From an uncultured Mesorhizobium sp. (lineage in GTDB: Bacteria > Pseudomonadota > Alphaproteobacteria > Rhizobiales > Rhizobiaceae): 10,540 bases of DNA. This document shows, in pieces, positions 1 to 6,781 of the stretch. The stretch covers positions 1 to 10,540 of the forward strand of contig CATMOC010000085.1 in assembly GCA_950071955.1 (NCBI GenBank). The letters are read 5' to 3'. Numbering within the stretch: position 1 is the first letter of the stretch; every line of letters begins with the position of its first letter. Below the pieces are notes generated by a model, which worked only from the letters and a program-made list of their open reading frames with translations, was not told the origin of the DNA and did not search any database. The position numbers and the translations under genes were made by a program.

Positions 1-73
1 AAATGCCCGCGCCGATGCCCCGGCCGGCACCGGTAACGAGGACGACCTGGCCCGCCAGCTGCTGCTGGATCAT
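1..73 (-). CDS. Short-chain dehydrogenase/reductase, N-terminal fragment
   Basis: Only the first 24 codons are in the window; the gene runs off the left edge. The translation begins MIQQQLAGQVVLVTG and continues to the cofactor-binding motif TGAGRGIG at residues 14-21. This TGxxxGxG Rossmann turn, right after a hydrophobic first beta strand, is the hallmark of the classical SDR family, which oxidises or reduces alcohols and ketones with NAD(P)H. The ATG overlaps the stop codon of the upstream thioesterase gene as ATGA (70-73), so the two genes are probably translationally coupled in the beta-oxidation-like operon. FabG-like 3-oxoacyl reductases and 3-hydroxyacyl-CoA dehydrogenases of this family would both fit here, but the substrate part of the protein is not visible. 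The family call is strong; nothing more specific can be said. Confidence 0.85.
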   Translation of the reverse strand, partial: MIQQQLAGQVVLVTGAGRGIGAGI

Positions 74-543
74 GCGGTTTCTCGTCCTGGTTTCGCGAGC
101 GCCTGGCCGGCCGGCAGGACCAGCAGCGTCGAGGTCGCGGTTGCGATCACCGCCTCACCGTCCGATATCTCGGCCGCGGCGAACATCACCCGCCGGCCCG
201 GTTTCTCGATGCGCCCATGCGCGGTGTAGCGGGCGCTCCGCGCCGCCTTCTGGAAGACGACATTCATGGTGAGTGTCGACAGGACCGCGTCGTCGGCGAG
301 CTGCGTGAAGCCTGCGAAGGCCATGGCAAAGTCGAGCATCGTCGCCACCGCGCCGCCCTGCACCACGCCGGCGCCCTGCCGGAAGGTCTGCTGCGGCTCG
401 TATCGGAAGACCAGCTCCCGGCGCCCGGGCTCCCACGCCTCCAGCACGCAGCCGAGGGCGACCGCGAGCGGATTGCTGTCCACGGCGACGGCCTCCCCGC
501 CGTTGGCCATGAAGCGCCGCACGAGCACGAGATCGGGGTTCAT
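70..543 (-). CDS. PaaI-family hotdog-fold thioesterase
   Basis: This 157-residue protein has the size and layout of a single-domain hotdog acyl-CoA thioesterase (4HBT/PaaI type), which hydrolyses acyl-CoA to free acid and CoA in the cytoplasm. The diagnostic segment is GAGVVQGGAVATMLDFAMA (residues 57-75), corresponding to the family's HGGxxxxxxD helix, with the acidic residue at D71. The usual histidine of HGG is a glutamine here (Q62). The second half (LSTLTMNVVFQKA, then RIEKPGRRVMFAAAEI) matches the beta-sheet face of the fold. It follows the MDR gene and overlaps the SDR start as ATGA. A likely job is freeing CoA from dead-end thioesters of the pathway; this is inferred from context. The start is uncertain. 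ATG at 543 lacks a good ribosome site. An in-frame GTG at 558 would add five residues and overlap the upstream stop as GTGA, the same arrangement as the thiolase/FadJ-like junction. Confidence 0.88.
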   Translation of the reverse strand: MNPDLVLVRRFMANGGEAVAVDSNPLAVALGCVLEAWEPGRRELVFRYEPQQTFRQGAGVVQGGAVATMLDFAMAFAGFTQLADDAVLSTLTMNVVFQKAARSARYTAHGRIEKPGRRVMFAAAEISDGEAVIATATSTLLVLPAGQALAKPGRETA

Positions 544-554
544 CCGCGCCGCAC

Positions 555-1571
555 TCACTGGATGTCGATGCAGACCTTGCCGACGTGGCGACCGGCTTCC
601 AGGTAGCGCAGCCCGTCGGCCAGTTCGGAGAGGCCGAACCGTTTCTCGTCGATGACCGGCTTCAGGCCATTGGCGGCGATCGCATCCACCATCTGCTGCA
701 GCATCAGCCGGCTTCCGGCGTTGGCGCCCTCCAGGCGCAGCGCCTGCATGGCCACGATTGGCACGTTGAGTTCGGCCCTGGGGCCCGTGACCACGCCGAT
801 GAGGGTGATGGTTCCGCCGGGCCTGAGGGCCCGCATGGAGTGCTTGAGGGTTTCGGCGCCGCCGATGTCGACAACGTGGTCTATCCCCGCGCCCCCCGTG
901 AGGCCCATGATGGTCTTGCCCCATTCGGCGTCCTCGCGATGGTTCACCACGTGGTCGGCGCCGAGCCGTTTGAGCAGCTCGAGCTTTTCGGGACTGGACG
1001 AGGTGGCGAACACCGCCGCGCCGGCCATCTTGGCGAACTGCAGGGCGAACAGGGACACCCCGCCGGTTCCCTGGGTCAGCACGCGCTGGCCGGGCCGGAT
1101 GCCGCCGCGCTCGATCAGCCCGTTCCAGGCGGTGGCCGCCGCGCAGGGCAGCGCCGCCGCCTCGGGAAAGGACATCGACGCCGGCATGCGCACCAGCGCG
1201 TCCTCGCGAAAGACCCGCTTCTCGACGGCGACACCGTCGAACATGCCGCCAAGATCCTCGGTGACGCATTCCAGACGCAGCGGCCCGGCCTGCCAGCGCG
1301 GGAAGAAGCAGTTCAGCACGCGGTCACCGACCTTCCAGGCGCGAACCTTCGCGCCGACGGCCACGACCTCGCCCGCGGCGTCGGAGAGCGGGATCAGCCG
1401 CGCCTGCTTCTGCATGCGGCCGTAGCCGCCTTTCACAGCCAGGATGTCGCGGTAGTTCAGCGACGCGGCGCGGATCGCGACGAGGACCTCACCGGGTCCG
1501 GGCTCCGGTTCGTCCATCTCCACGATGCGCAGGTTTTCGATGCCCATCGGGTCGACCAGTGCAGCTCTCAT
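555..1571 (-). CDS. Zinc-independent medium-chain alcohol dehydrogenase/quinone oxidoreductase family protein
   Basis: The 338-residue protein is a full-length medium-chain dehydrogenase/reductase (MDR). The N-terminal GroES-like domain (about 1-125) carries EPGPGEVLV and the SLNYRD segment at residues 37-42. Here Asn replaces the catalytic-zinc cysteine, and no four-cysteine structural zinc loop is present. The nucleotide-binding domain (about 125-335) has TQGTGGVSLFALQFAK with the glycine-rich turn at 168-173, then ATSSSPEKLELLKRLGADHV, typical of NADP(H)-preferring members. It most resembles the MDR group annotated as NAD(P)-dependent alcohol dehydrogenase without zinc. In a CoA pathway such enzymes can reduce enoyl-CoA or enone intermediates, but that role is inference from position. 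It starts with ATG behind AGGAG eight bases away, and lies 30 bases after the FadJ-like gene in the same operon. Its stop closely abuts or overlaps the thioesterase start. Confidence 0.92.
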   Translation of the reverse strand: MRAALVDPMGIENLRIVEMDEPEPGPGEVLVAIRAASLNYRDILAVKGGYGRMQKQARLIPLSDAAGEVVAVGAKVRAWKVGDRVLNCFFPRWQAGPLRLECVTEDLGGMFDGVAVEKRVFREDALVRMPASMSFPEAAALPCAAATAWNGLIERGGIRPGQRVLTQGTGGVSLFALQFAKMAGAAVFATSSSPEKLELLKRLGADHVVNHREDAEWGKTIMGLTGGAGIDHVVDIGGAETLKHSMRALRPGGTITLIGVVTGPRAELNVPIVAMQALRLEGANAGSRLMLQQMVDAIAANGLKPVIDEKRFGLSELADGLRYLEAGRHVGKVCIDIQ

Positions 1572-1601
1572 TGCCCGTCTCCTCGTTCTTTCGGTTCTTC
1601 T

Positions 1602-3701
1602 TCACAGTGCGTGGAAGCGTTCGCCGCTTTCGGCCATCCGCACGAGCGAGGCGGGGGGTTCGAAGCGCGGGCCGTATTTTCGCGAAAGGTCGCGTGCCTC
1701 TTCCACCATCGTCGCCGCGCCTATCATGTCGACATAGGCGAAGGGACCTCCGAGGTGAACCGGATAGCCCCAGCCGAGCACCGCGGCGACGTCGCCCGAC
1801 AGCGGATCGCCCAGCACGCCGTCCTCCAGCGCGCGTGCGGCTTCGAGCGATTGCGTAACCAGCAGGCGGGAGCGCACGTCGTCATACGGCACGGGCGAGG
1901 CCGCGGGGAACATCCCGGCCAGGCCGGGCCAGGGCTCGGCGCCGTCCTCGGCATAGTCGTAGAGGCCATGTCCTGTCGGCCTCCCCACGCGGCCGGCGGC
2001 TTCGAGCTTCGCCAGCGCCTCGACCGCCTTCGAGCCGTCCATCGACTTCGGAGATCCCGGTCCGCTCATGGAAGTCAGAATGTCCTTCAGCAGCGGGATC
2101 TTTGTCAGGTCCGCCAGCGTCGCGGCACCGATGGCGAAGCCCGCGGTCGTCATCAAATTGTCGATCACCTGCGGGGCGACGCCCTCGGCGACGAGCGTCA
2201 TCCCTTCGCCGGAAAGGCTCGACACGACACGGCTGGTGTAGAAACCGAGCCCGTCCTTGACGGTCAGAACCGTCTTGCGCATCGCGGCCGCGAGCATGAC
2301 GGCGTCGCGCCAGGCCTTCTCAGACGTCGCGTCCGCCCGCACGATCTCCAAAAGTTTCATCGCCTCCACCGGCGCGAAGAAGTGCATGCCGACCATCCGC
2401 GACGGATCGCCGACGGCGGTCGAGAGCGAACCGATCGGTATCGTGGAAGTGTTGCTGCCGATGGTGGTGCCGGGTCGCATCGAGGAGTCGAGCCGGCGCA
2501 GCACGTCATGCTTCACGTCGAGGCGCTCGAAGACGGCTTCGATGGCCATGTCGGCATCGGCGGTCGCATCGTAGCTTTCCGTCGCCTCGATGCGGCCGAG
2601 AAGGGCCGCGGCCGCGTCGGCGGCGAGGCGGCCCCGGCCAACCTGCCGCTCGGCGAGTTTGCCGATGCGGCCGCGCGCCTCGTGCGCCTTCTCCCGAGAG
2701 ACCTCGACGAGGACGACCGACAGGCCCGCAAGCGCCGCCGCATAGGCGATGCCGGTGCCCATCTGTCCGCCGCCGGCGACCGCGATGGTCCGCAGCGACC
2801 CATCGGGCTTGACCGATGGCCGGGCGGCTCGCGTCCCGTAATGGAGGACCCGCATGCGGTTGCGCGCGCCGTCGGAGACCGCAAGGCGCGCGAACTGCCG
2901 CGTCTCGACCGCGATGCCCGCGTCGAGCGTGCGCTCCAGCCCGTGATGCAGGGTGTGGAGAATGGCCGTGCCCGCCTCGTTGGTCGCGGCGGATTTCGCC
3001 CGCATCCGCGCCCAGGCGCCGGTGAGAAAGTTGCGCCCCTTCACCGTGTTCGGGTCGAGACCCGGCAGCGTCCATCCCTTGCGGTCCCATGGCTGGGCCG
3101 GTTCTGGGTTGGCGGCGATCCAGTCCGTGCAGGCATCCAGGAGTTCGCCGGCCGGCACGACGGCGTCGATCAGCCCGGCTTTGAGAGCGGTGGCGGCGTC
3201 CAGCGTGCGGCCCGGCAGGATGAGATCGGCCGCGGCCTGCATGCCGATGAGGCGCGGCAGGCGCTGCGTCCCGCCGGCTCCGGGCATCAGGCCGAGGCCC
3301 GCTTCCGGGAGGCCATACAGCGCGTCCGGCCGGTCCGCGGCAATGCGACGGTGGCAGCCGAGCGCGAGTTCGTAGCCGCCGCCGAGCGCGGTACCGTTGA
3401 GCGCCGCGACCACCGGCCGGCCCCAGGTCTCGAGCTTGCGGATGGCGAGGAGGAAGGGCGAGACGATCGCCACGATATCCTCCGGGGTTCTCGCCGCGCG
3501 CAGTTCGTCGAGATCGCCGCCGGCCGCGAAGCCATCCTTGGCCGAGCTGATGACGATCCCTTTCACCGAGGCATCGGCGAGAACCTCCTCGACCAGCGCG
3601 AGGAAGGCGTGGTTGAAGGCCTTGGTCAGCGTGTTGACCGGGCCGGGCGTCTCGATGGTCAGGAGGACGATGCCTCGTTCGAGGTCCGTGCGGCGGATCA
3701 C
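1602..3701 (-). CDS. FadJ/FadB-like bifunctional enoyl-CoA hydratase / 3-hydroxyacyl-CoA dehydrogenase
   Basis: This 699-residue fusion carries out two consecutive beta-oxidation steps: hydration of trans-2-enoyl-CoA and NAD-dependent oxidation of 3-hydroxyacyl-CoA. The crotonase domain (about 1-190) has the oxyanion-hole segments GFAAGGDLDEL (57-67) and GGGYELALG, with both catalytic glutamates present (E111 and E133 in GLPEAGLG). The Rossmann domain starts at VAGGGQMGTGIA (308-319). The 3-hydroxyacyl-CoA dehydrogenase site is seen as SNTSTIPIGSL and MHFFAPVEAMKLLEI, with H440 and E452 as the expected His-Glu pair. The C-terminal dehydrogenase domains fill about 485-699, ending with the typical GWGYPVHLGGPFAYVD. 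Length fits the family (about 700). The start is GTG, overlapping the thiolase stop as GTGA, so translation is probably coupled and the two products may form a thiolase/hydratase-dehydrogenase complex as in FadAB. The chain-length or ring preference of the substrate cannot be read. Confidence 0.95.
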   Translation of the reverse strand: MIRRTDLERGIVLLTIETPGPVNTLTKAFNHAFLALVEEVLADASVKGIVISSAKDGFAAGGDLDELRAARTPEDIVAIVSPFLLAIRKLETWGRPVVAALNGTALGGGYELALGCHRRIAADRPDALYGLPEAGLGLMPGAGGTQRLPRLIGMQAAADLILPGRTLDAATALKAGLIDAVVPAGELLDACTDWIAANPEPAQPWDRKGWTLPGLDPNTVKGRNFLTGAWARMRAKSAATNEAGTAILHTLHHGLERTLDAGIAVETRQFARLAVSDGARNRMRVLHYGTRAARPSVKPDGSLRTIAVAGGGQMGTGIAYAAALAGLSVVLVEVSREKAHEARGRIGKLAERQVGRGRLAADAAAALLGRIEATESYDATADADMAIEAVFERLDVKHDVLRRLDSSMRPGTTIGSNTSTIPIGSLSTAVGDPSRMVGMHFFAPVEAMKLLEIVRADATSEKAWRDAVMLAAAMRKTVLTVKDGLGFYTSRVVSSLSGEGMTLVAEGVAPQVIDNLMTTAGFAIGAATLADLTKIPLLKDILTSMSGPGSPKSMDGSKAVEALAKLEAAGRVGRPTGHGLYDYAEDGAEPWPGLAGMFPAASPVPYDDVRSRLLVTQSLEAARALEDGVLGDPLSGDVAAVLGWGYPVHLGGPFAYVDMIGAATMVEEARDLSRKYGPRFEPPASLVRMAESGERFHAL

Positions 3702-4918
3702 GATGCGAGCCCCACGCGCTCAATGCAGGTGGCGACCCCCATGCCGAGGCCGACGCAGAGCGTCACCACGCCGCTTTCCTTGCCGGTCCGCTCCAGTTCG
3801 TCGAGCAGGGTGCCGACCAGCATGACGCCGGTCGCGCCGATCGGGTGGCCCATGGCGATGGCGCCGCCATTGACGTTGACGCGGTCGTGGCCGACGCCGG
3901 TGCGCTCCATGAAGTGCAGCACCACGGAGGCGAAGGCCTCGTTCACCTCGTAGAGGTCGATGTCGTCCAGCGTGCGGCCGGCGCGGGCGAGACAGCGCCG
4001 CGTGGCGTCGGCGGGAGCCGCGAGCATCAGGCACGGGTCCATCGCGGCATTCGCGAAGGAACGGATTCTGGCGCGCGGCTTCAGCCCCAGGCGTTCCCCG
4101 GCCTCTGCGGTGCCAACGAGCATGGCCGCAGCGCCGTCGACGATGCCCGACGAGTTGCCGGCGGTGTGGACGTGCGCGACCTTCGCGACCTGCGGGTAGC
4201 GCTGGCGCACGATGGCGTCGAACCCGCCCTTCTCGCCCATCGTCCTGAAGGCCGCCGGCAGTTTCGCAAGGTCCTCGATCGTCGTACCGGGCCTGACGTG
4301 TTCGTCACGATCGAGCATCAGCGTGCCATTGACGTCGTGCACGGGAACGATGGACCGGTCGAAGCGCCGCTCGTTCCACGCGTCGGCGGCGCGGGCCTGC
4401 GAGGCCGCGGCATAAGCGTCCGCGTCCGCACGGGAATGGCCGCAAAGGGTTGCCAGCAGGTCGGCCGCTTCGCCGAGCGGCGTGAAGTGCGCCTCATCGT
4501 TGAAGATCGCGTCGGTCCCGTTCGGGCCGCCGGTGCCGGCGATCGGAATGATCGACATCATTTCGACGCCGCCAGCCACGATCAGCTCCGCCTGGCCGGC
4601 CATGACCCGCGCCGCCGCAGAATTGACCGCGTCGAGGCCCGAGGCGCAGAAGCGGCTGACCGTCGATCCGGGAATAGTATCGGGCAGGCCCGCATGCAGG
4701 GCCGGGGGGCGGGCGATTTTGGCGCCCTGGTCGTTGACGCCATCGCCGCAGCCGAAGATCACGTCCTCCGGCTCGAAGCGCGAGAAGCGCGTCCGCTCGT
4801 CCAGCGCCGACAGCACGGTCGCGCCGAGGTCGATCGGCGACAGCGTGTGCAGCGCTCCGGACGGTCGTCCCTTGCCGCGCGGGGTGCGCACGGAATCGAA
4901 GATATAGGCGTCTGGCAA
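3698..4918 (-). CDS. Acetyl-CoA acetyltransferase-type thiolase
   Basis: This 406-residue protein is a full-length thiolase, which cleaves 3-oxoacyl-CoA with CoA to give acetyl-CoA and a shortened acyl-CoA (or the reverse condensation). Catalytic residues are visible: the acyl-accepting cysteine C91 in SRFCASGLDAV, VNEAF at 325-329, H358 in GGAIAMGHPIGATG, and the second cysteine C388 in TLCVGLGMGVA. The last motif differs from the common CxGGGxG by having Leu in place of the middle Gly. Its partnership with the FadJ-like gene directly after it, sharing four bases, points to degradation rather than polyhydroxybutyrate synthesis. The start is TTG at 4918: there is no ATG or GTG nearby that keeps the conserved PDAYIFDSVRTPRG N-terminus, and an AGGAG lies exactly six bases upstream. 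It is the first gene of the lower operon, about 70 bases downstream of an operator-like palindrome. Confidence 0.95.
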   Translation of the reverse strand: MPDAYIFDSVRTPRGKGRPSGALHTLSPIDLGATVLSALDERTRFSRFEPEDVIFGCGDGVNDQGAKIARPPALHAGLPDTIPGSTVSRFCASGLDAVNSAAARVMAGQAELIVAGGVEMMSIIPIAGTGGPNGTDAIFNDEAHFTPLGEAADLLATLCGHSRADADAYAAASQARAADAWNERRFDRSIVPVHDVNGTLMLDRDEHVRPGTTIEDLAKLPAAFRTMGEKGGFDAIVRQRYPQVAKVAHVHTAGNSSGIVDGAAAMLVGTAEAGERLGLKPRARIRSFANAAMDPCLMLAAPADATRRCLARAGRTLDDIDLYEVNEAFASVVLHFMERTGVGHDRVNVNGGAIAMGHPIGATGVMLVGTLLDELERTGKESGVVTLCVGLGMGVATCIERVGLAS

Positions 4919-4924
4919 TCTCGT

Positions 4925-4929
4925 CTCCT
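4925..4929 (-). promoter_or_regulatory. Ribosome binding site fixing the TTG start of the thiolase
   Basis: On the minus strand the sequence reads AGGAG, then six bases, then TTG. This near-ideal Shine-Dalgarno spacing, together with the conserved protein start immediately after it, is the reason for choosing the rare TTG codon. Confidence 0.8.
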
Positions 4930-4980
4930 GGCGGGTGTTCGCGCGTCCCGCGCGTGCGTCGGCCTGTGGCGCGGTCGCGG

Positions 4981-5012
4981 ATATTGTTTAATTTGTTAAT
5001 TTAATCCGTCAA
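4981..5012 (-). promoter_or_regulatory. Promoter/operator region of the thiolase operon
   Basis: The 115-base gap between the second DUF3237 gene and the thiolase holds the only strongly AT-rich block in its neighbourhood. Read on the minus strand it begins with TTGACG (5012-5007), a good -35 candidate. After this come an AT-rich spacer and weak -10 candidates (AACAAT or TTAAAC, each only partly matching TATAAT, at non-ideal spacing). Inside the block lies the imperfect palindrome TTAATTTGTTAA (plus strand, 4988-4999). Next to it are near-direct repeats TTGTTTAAT (4984-4992) and TTGTTAAT (4993-5000). A closely related motif lies in the gap before the ABC binding-protein gene. A repressor bound here would cover the space between -35 and -10. 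The presence of a promoter is well supported by composition and position; exact hexamers are uncertain. Confidence 0.55.
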
Positions 5013-5033
5013 CCTCCTCGCGTCCCACATCGG

Positions 5034-5501
5034 TCACAGCACCTTGAAATAGCGGATGCGGTTTCCCGTCTCGAAGCGTTCGCCGAGGCCGACGAAGACG
5101 TGGCGCGACAGCCATCCGTGCGGACCCGGCGCGACCTCGAATGCGGGCGTGCAACGGAAGTAGTATTCGGTGGGTGAGACGACATCGCCGGGCCTCAGGG
5201 CCCACAGGCGCTCCATCACCTCCGGCGACGCGTGGCGGTAGCCGCGATTGTGCAACAGGATCGTCGTGCCGTCTTCGGTGCGCAGATGGTACCGCGCATC
5301 GAAGCAGAAGACGTCGTCCTCGCGCACGTGCGGCCACTCCCCGCCGCCCGGCAGGACCTCGCCGCGGATTGCGGGGCCCTCGAAGCTGCCGCCTTCGATG
5401 CCGACGCTGAGCCGGTTTCCGCCGACCGGCAGGGGCCCTAGCGAAAGGCGCTTCTTGAGGCGGATGGTGACCGCCATGGCGAATTCGAAGCGCGGTTCCA
5501 T
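5034..5501 (-). CDS. DUF3237 family protein (second of a tandem pair)
   Basis: The 155-residue protein is recognised as DUF3237, a small beta-rich family without an established general function. The core reads GSFEGPAIRGEVLPGGGEW (38-56), then DARYHLRTEDGTTILLHNRG (68-87), then YYFRCTPAFEV (113-123) and WLSRHVFVGLGER (130-142), in the family's normal order. Length is typical. There is no signal peptide or membrane segment, so it is probably cytoplasmic. It starts one base after the stop of its paralogue, with GAGGTGA just upstream as ribosome site, so the pair is co-translated. In other bacteria the family is often found near catabolic genes for aromatic or cyclic acids; a role as a binding protein or a small hydrolase/isomerase in this pathway is speculative. 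It is the last gene before the thiolase-operon promoter and no terminator follows it. Confidence 0.85.
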   Translation of the reverse strand: MEPRFEFAMAVTIRLKKRLSLGPLPVGGNRLSVGIEGGSFEGPAIRGEVLPGGGEWPHVREDDVFCFDARYHLRTEDGTTILLHNRGYRHASPEVMERLWALRPGDVVSPTEYYFRCTPAFEVAPGPHGWLSRHVFVGLGERFETGNRIRYFKVL

Positions 5502-5502
5502 G

Positions 5503-5976
5503 TCAGCTCACCTCGAACAGATCGATCGAGGCGACGCTCCACGAGAAGGTTCCCACCGCAAGGAACACCGCCTTCGCAAGCCATTCGTGCCGCCCGGGGG
5601 GCGCTTCGAACCATGGCGCGCATCGGCGGGAAAACTCGGCCGCGCCGTCCGCCGGTCCGTTGCCGAAAGCGGCGCAAGCCTCGGGTGTGGCCCGGATCAG
5701 GCCGCGGCTGCGAAGGTAGACGTGGCTTCCGTCTTCGGCCGCCAGCATGAGCCGCGTGTCGGTCTCGATGATGCCGTCCGGCCGGAACACCAGCCAGTCC
5801 CCGCCGTCGTCGGCAACCGATGCCGCAATGCGTTCTCCCGCCAGGGTTCCGGACGCCGCCCGGAGAAAGCCGCGCCGCCCGGCATGCGTGTCGTAGACGA
5901 GCGGCGGGGCGTATTCGAGATCGAGGCGGCCGACATGGACAAGGCCGGGCGGGAGCGTCGTTTCCATCGCTTGCAT
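5503..5976 (-). CDS. DUF3237 family protein (first of a tandem pair, diverged)
   Basis: This 157-residue protein shares the DUF3237 pattern with its downstream neighbour but little overall identity by eye. The matching parts are SGTLAGERIAAS (42-53) with GGDWLVFRPDGIIETDTRL (58-76), EDGSHVYLRSRGLI (81-94) and the C-terminal CAPWFEAPPGRHEWLAKAVFLAVG (119-142). The YYFR element of the neighbour is replaced by EFSRR (114-118), so its pocket may differ. No signal peptide or membrane segment is seen. The start is ATG at 5976 behind GAGGAAG; a second in-frame ATG at 5967 is possible. It lies 19 bases after the second ABC permease gene and one base before the next DUF3237 gene, so it probably belongs to the transporter transcript. 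The two proteins could form a heteromer or handle successive intermediates, which is inference. Function unknown. Confidence 0.8.
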   Translation of the reverse strand: MQAMETTLPPGLVHVGRLDLEYAPPLVYDTHAGRRGFLRAASGTLAGERIAASVADDGGDWLVFRPDGIIETDTRLMLAAEDGSHVYLRSRGLIRATPEACAAFGNGPADGAAEFSRRCAPWFEAPPGRHEWLAKAVFLAVGTFSWSVASIDLFEVS

Positions 5977-5995
5977 CTCGTTCTTCCTCGTTCGG

Positions 5996-6781
5996 CTACC
6001 GCGACGGCCGGGTCGGCCTGGACCGGCGCTCCAGCATCCCGAGCGGGATCATGATGACGCTGGAGAGCACGAGAAGCACGACGACCGCCCCGAACACGCC
6101 GGCGGAATTGAACTGGGAGGCGGAGTATTCGATCAGGAAACCCAGCCCGCGATTGGAGGAAAGTGCCTCCGAGACGACGGTCGTGGTCAGCGCATAGCCG
6201 ATAGAGGTGCGTAGCCCCGTGTAGATCCAGGGCAGGATCGCAGGCAGGCGCACCTTGCGCGTGATCTCGTCGCTTCGGGCACCCATCAGCCGCATTGACT
6301 GGATGATGTCCCGGTCGATGTCGCGCACCCCCGCGAGCGTCGCGTAGAAGAGCAGGAAGATCACCACCGAAGCGACCAGCGCTACCTTGGAGACGAGCCC
6401 GATCCCGAAGAAGATGACGAAGAGCGGCAGCAGCGCCACCTTCGGCAGGCCGTAGAGCGCGGCGATGAACGGCGCGACCAGCCGCTCCGTCCGGGGGGAC
6501 AATCCGAGAAGGAGCCCGAAGCCGATGCCGAGCAGGGCGCCGACGGCATAGCCCATGAACAGCGTGATGATCGTGGAACCGACATGCAGCCAGATCGAGC
6601 CGTCGGCCAGCCACTTCCAGACGATTGCGACGATGTCGGACGGACTGCTGATGTAGAAGGCGGGGATCAGGCGTCCGGACGCGAACTGCCAGGTCGCCAG
6701 CAGAACCACCAGGAAGACCAGCTGCTGGGCCAGCACGACCTCCGGCTTCGGCGCCGCGTTCCTATTTCGCACCGCGCTCAC
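5996..6781 (-). CDS. ABC transporter permease, SsuC/TauC type (second permease)
   Basis: The 261-residue protein is a BPD-type inner-membrane permease with about six hydrophobic helices; the first is near residues 18-35 and the last near 230-250. Family marks are ALYGLPKVALLPLFVIFFGIG (108-128) and the EAA loop that contacts the ATPase, SMRLMGARSDEITRKVRLP (162-180), with its conserved G167 and the LP ending. It closes the transporter genes. The start is GTG at 6781, which overlaps the end of the ATPase gene by 20 bases; a GTG at 6772, nine bases further in and preceded by GGTGAG, is an alternative. Together with the other permease it would make a heterodimeric channel. Substrates of this permease class include sulfonates, taurine, nitrate, pyrimidine precursors and aromatic acids, so the solute remains open. 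Confidence 0.92.
   Translation of the reverse strand: MSAVRNRNAAPKPEVVLAQQLVFLVVLLATWQFASGRLIPAFYISSPSDIVAIVWKWLADGSIWLHVGSTIITLFMGYAVGALLGIGFGLLLGLSPRTERLVAPFIAALYGLPKVALLPLFVIFFGIGLVSKVALVASVVIFLLFYATLAGVRDIDRDIIQSMRLMGARSDEITRKVRLPAILPWIYTGLRTSIGYALTTTVVSEALSSNRGLGFLIEYSASQFNSAGVFGAVVVLLVLSSVIMIPLGMLERRSRPTRPSR

Noticed and set aside
585..3953. Very long open frame on the plus strand (1122 codons) opposite the MDR, FadJ-like and thiolase genes
   Set aside because: It is antisense to three well-recognised enzymes. The translation is rich in R, H, G, A and D without any family motif, as expected when high-GC coding sequence lacks stops in the complementary frame.
4081..4918. Plus-strand frames opposite the thiolase
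   Set aside because: They are shadows of the thiolase coding strand, without motifs, ribosome sites or independent codon pattern.
5013..5018. Orphan AGGAGG (minus strand) just after the second DUF3237 gene, directly before the TTGACG candidate
   Set aside because: No start codon with a meaningful frame follows; the next codons run into stops in the AT-rich block.
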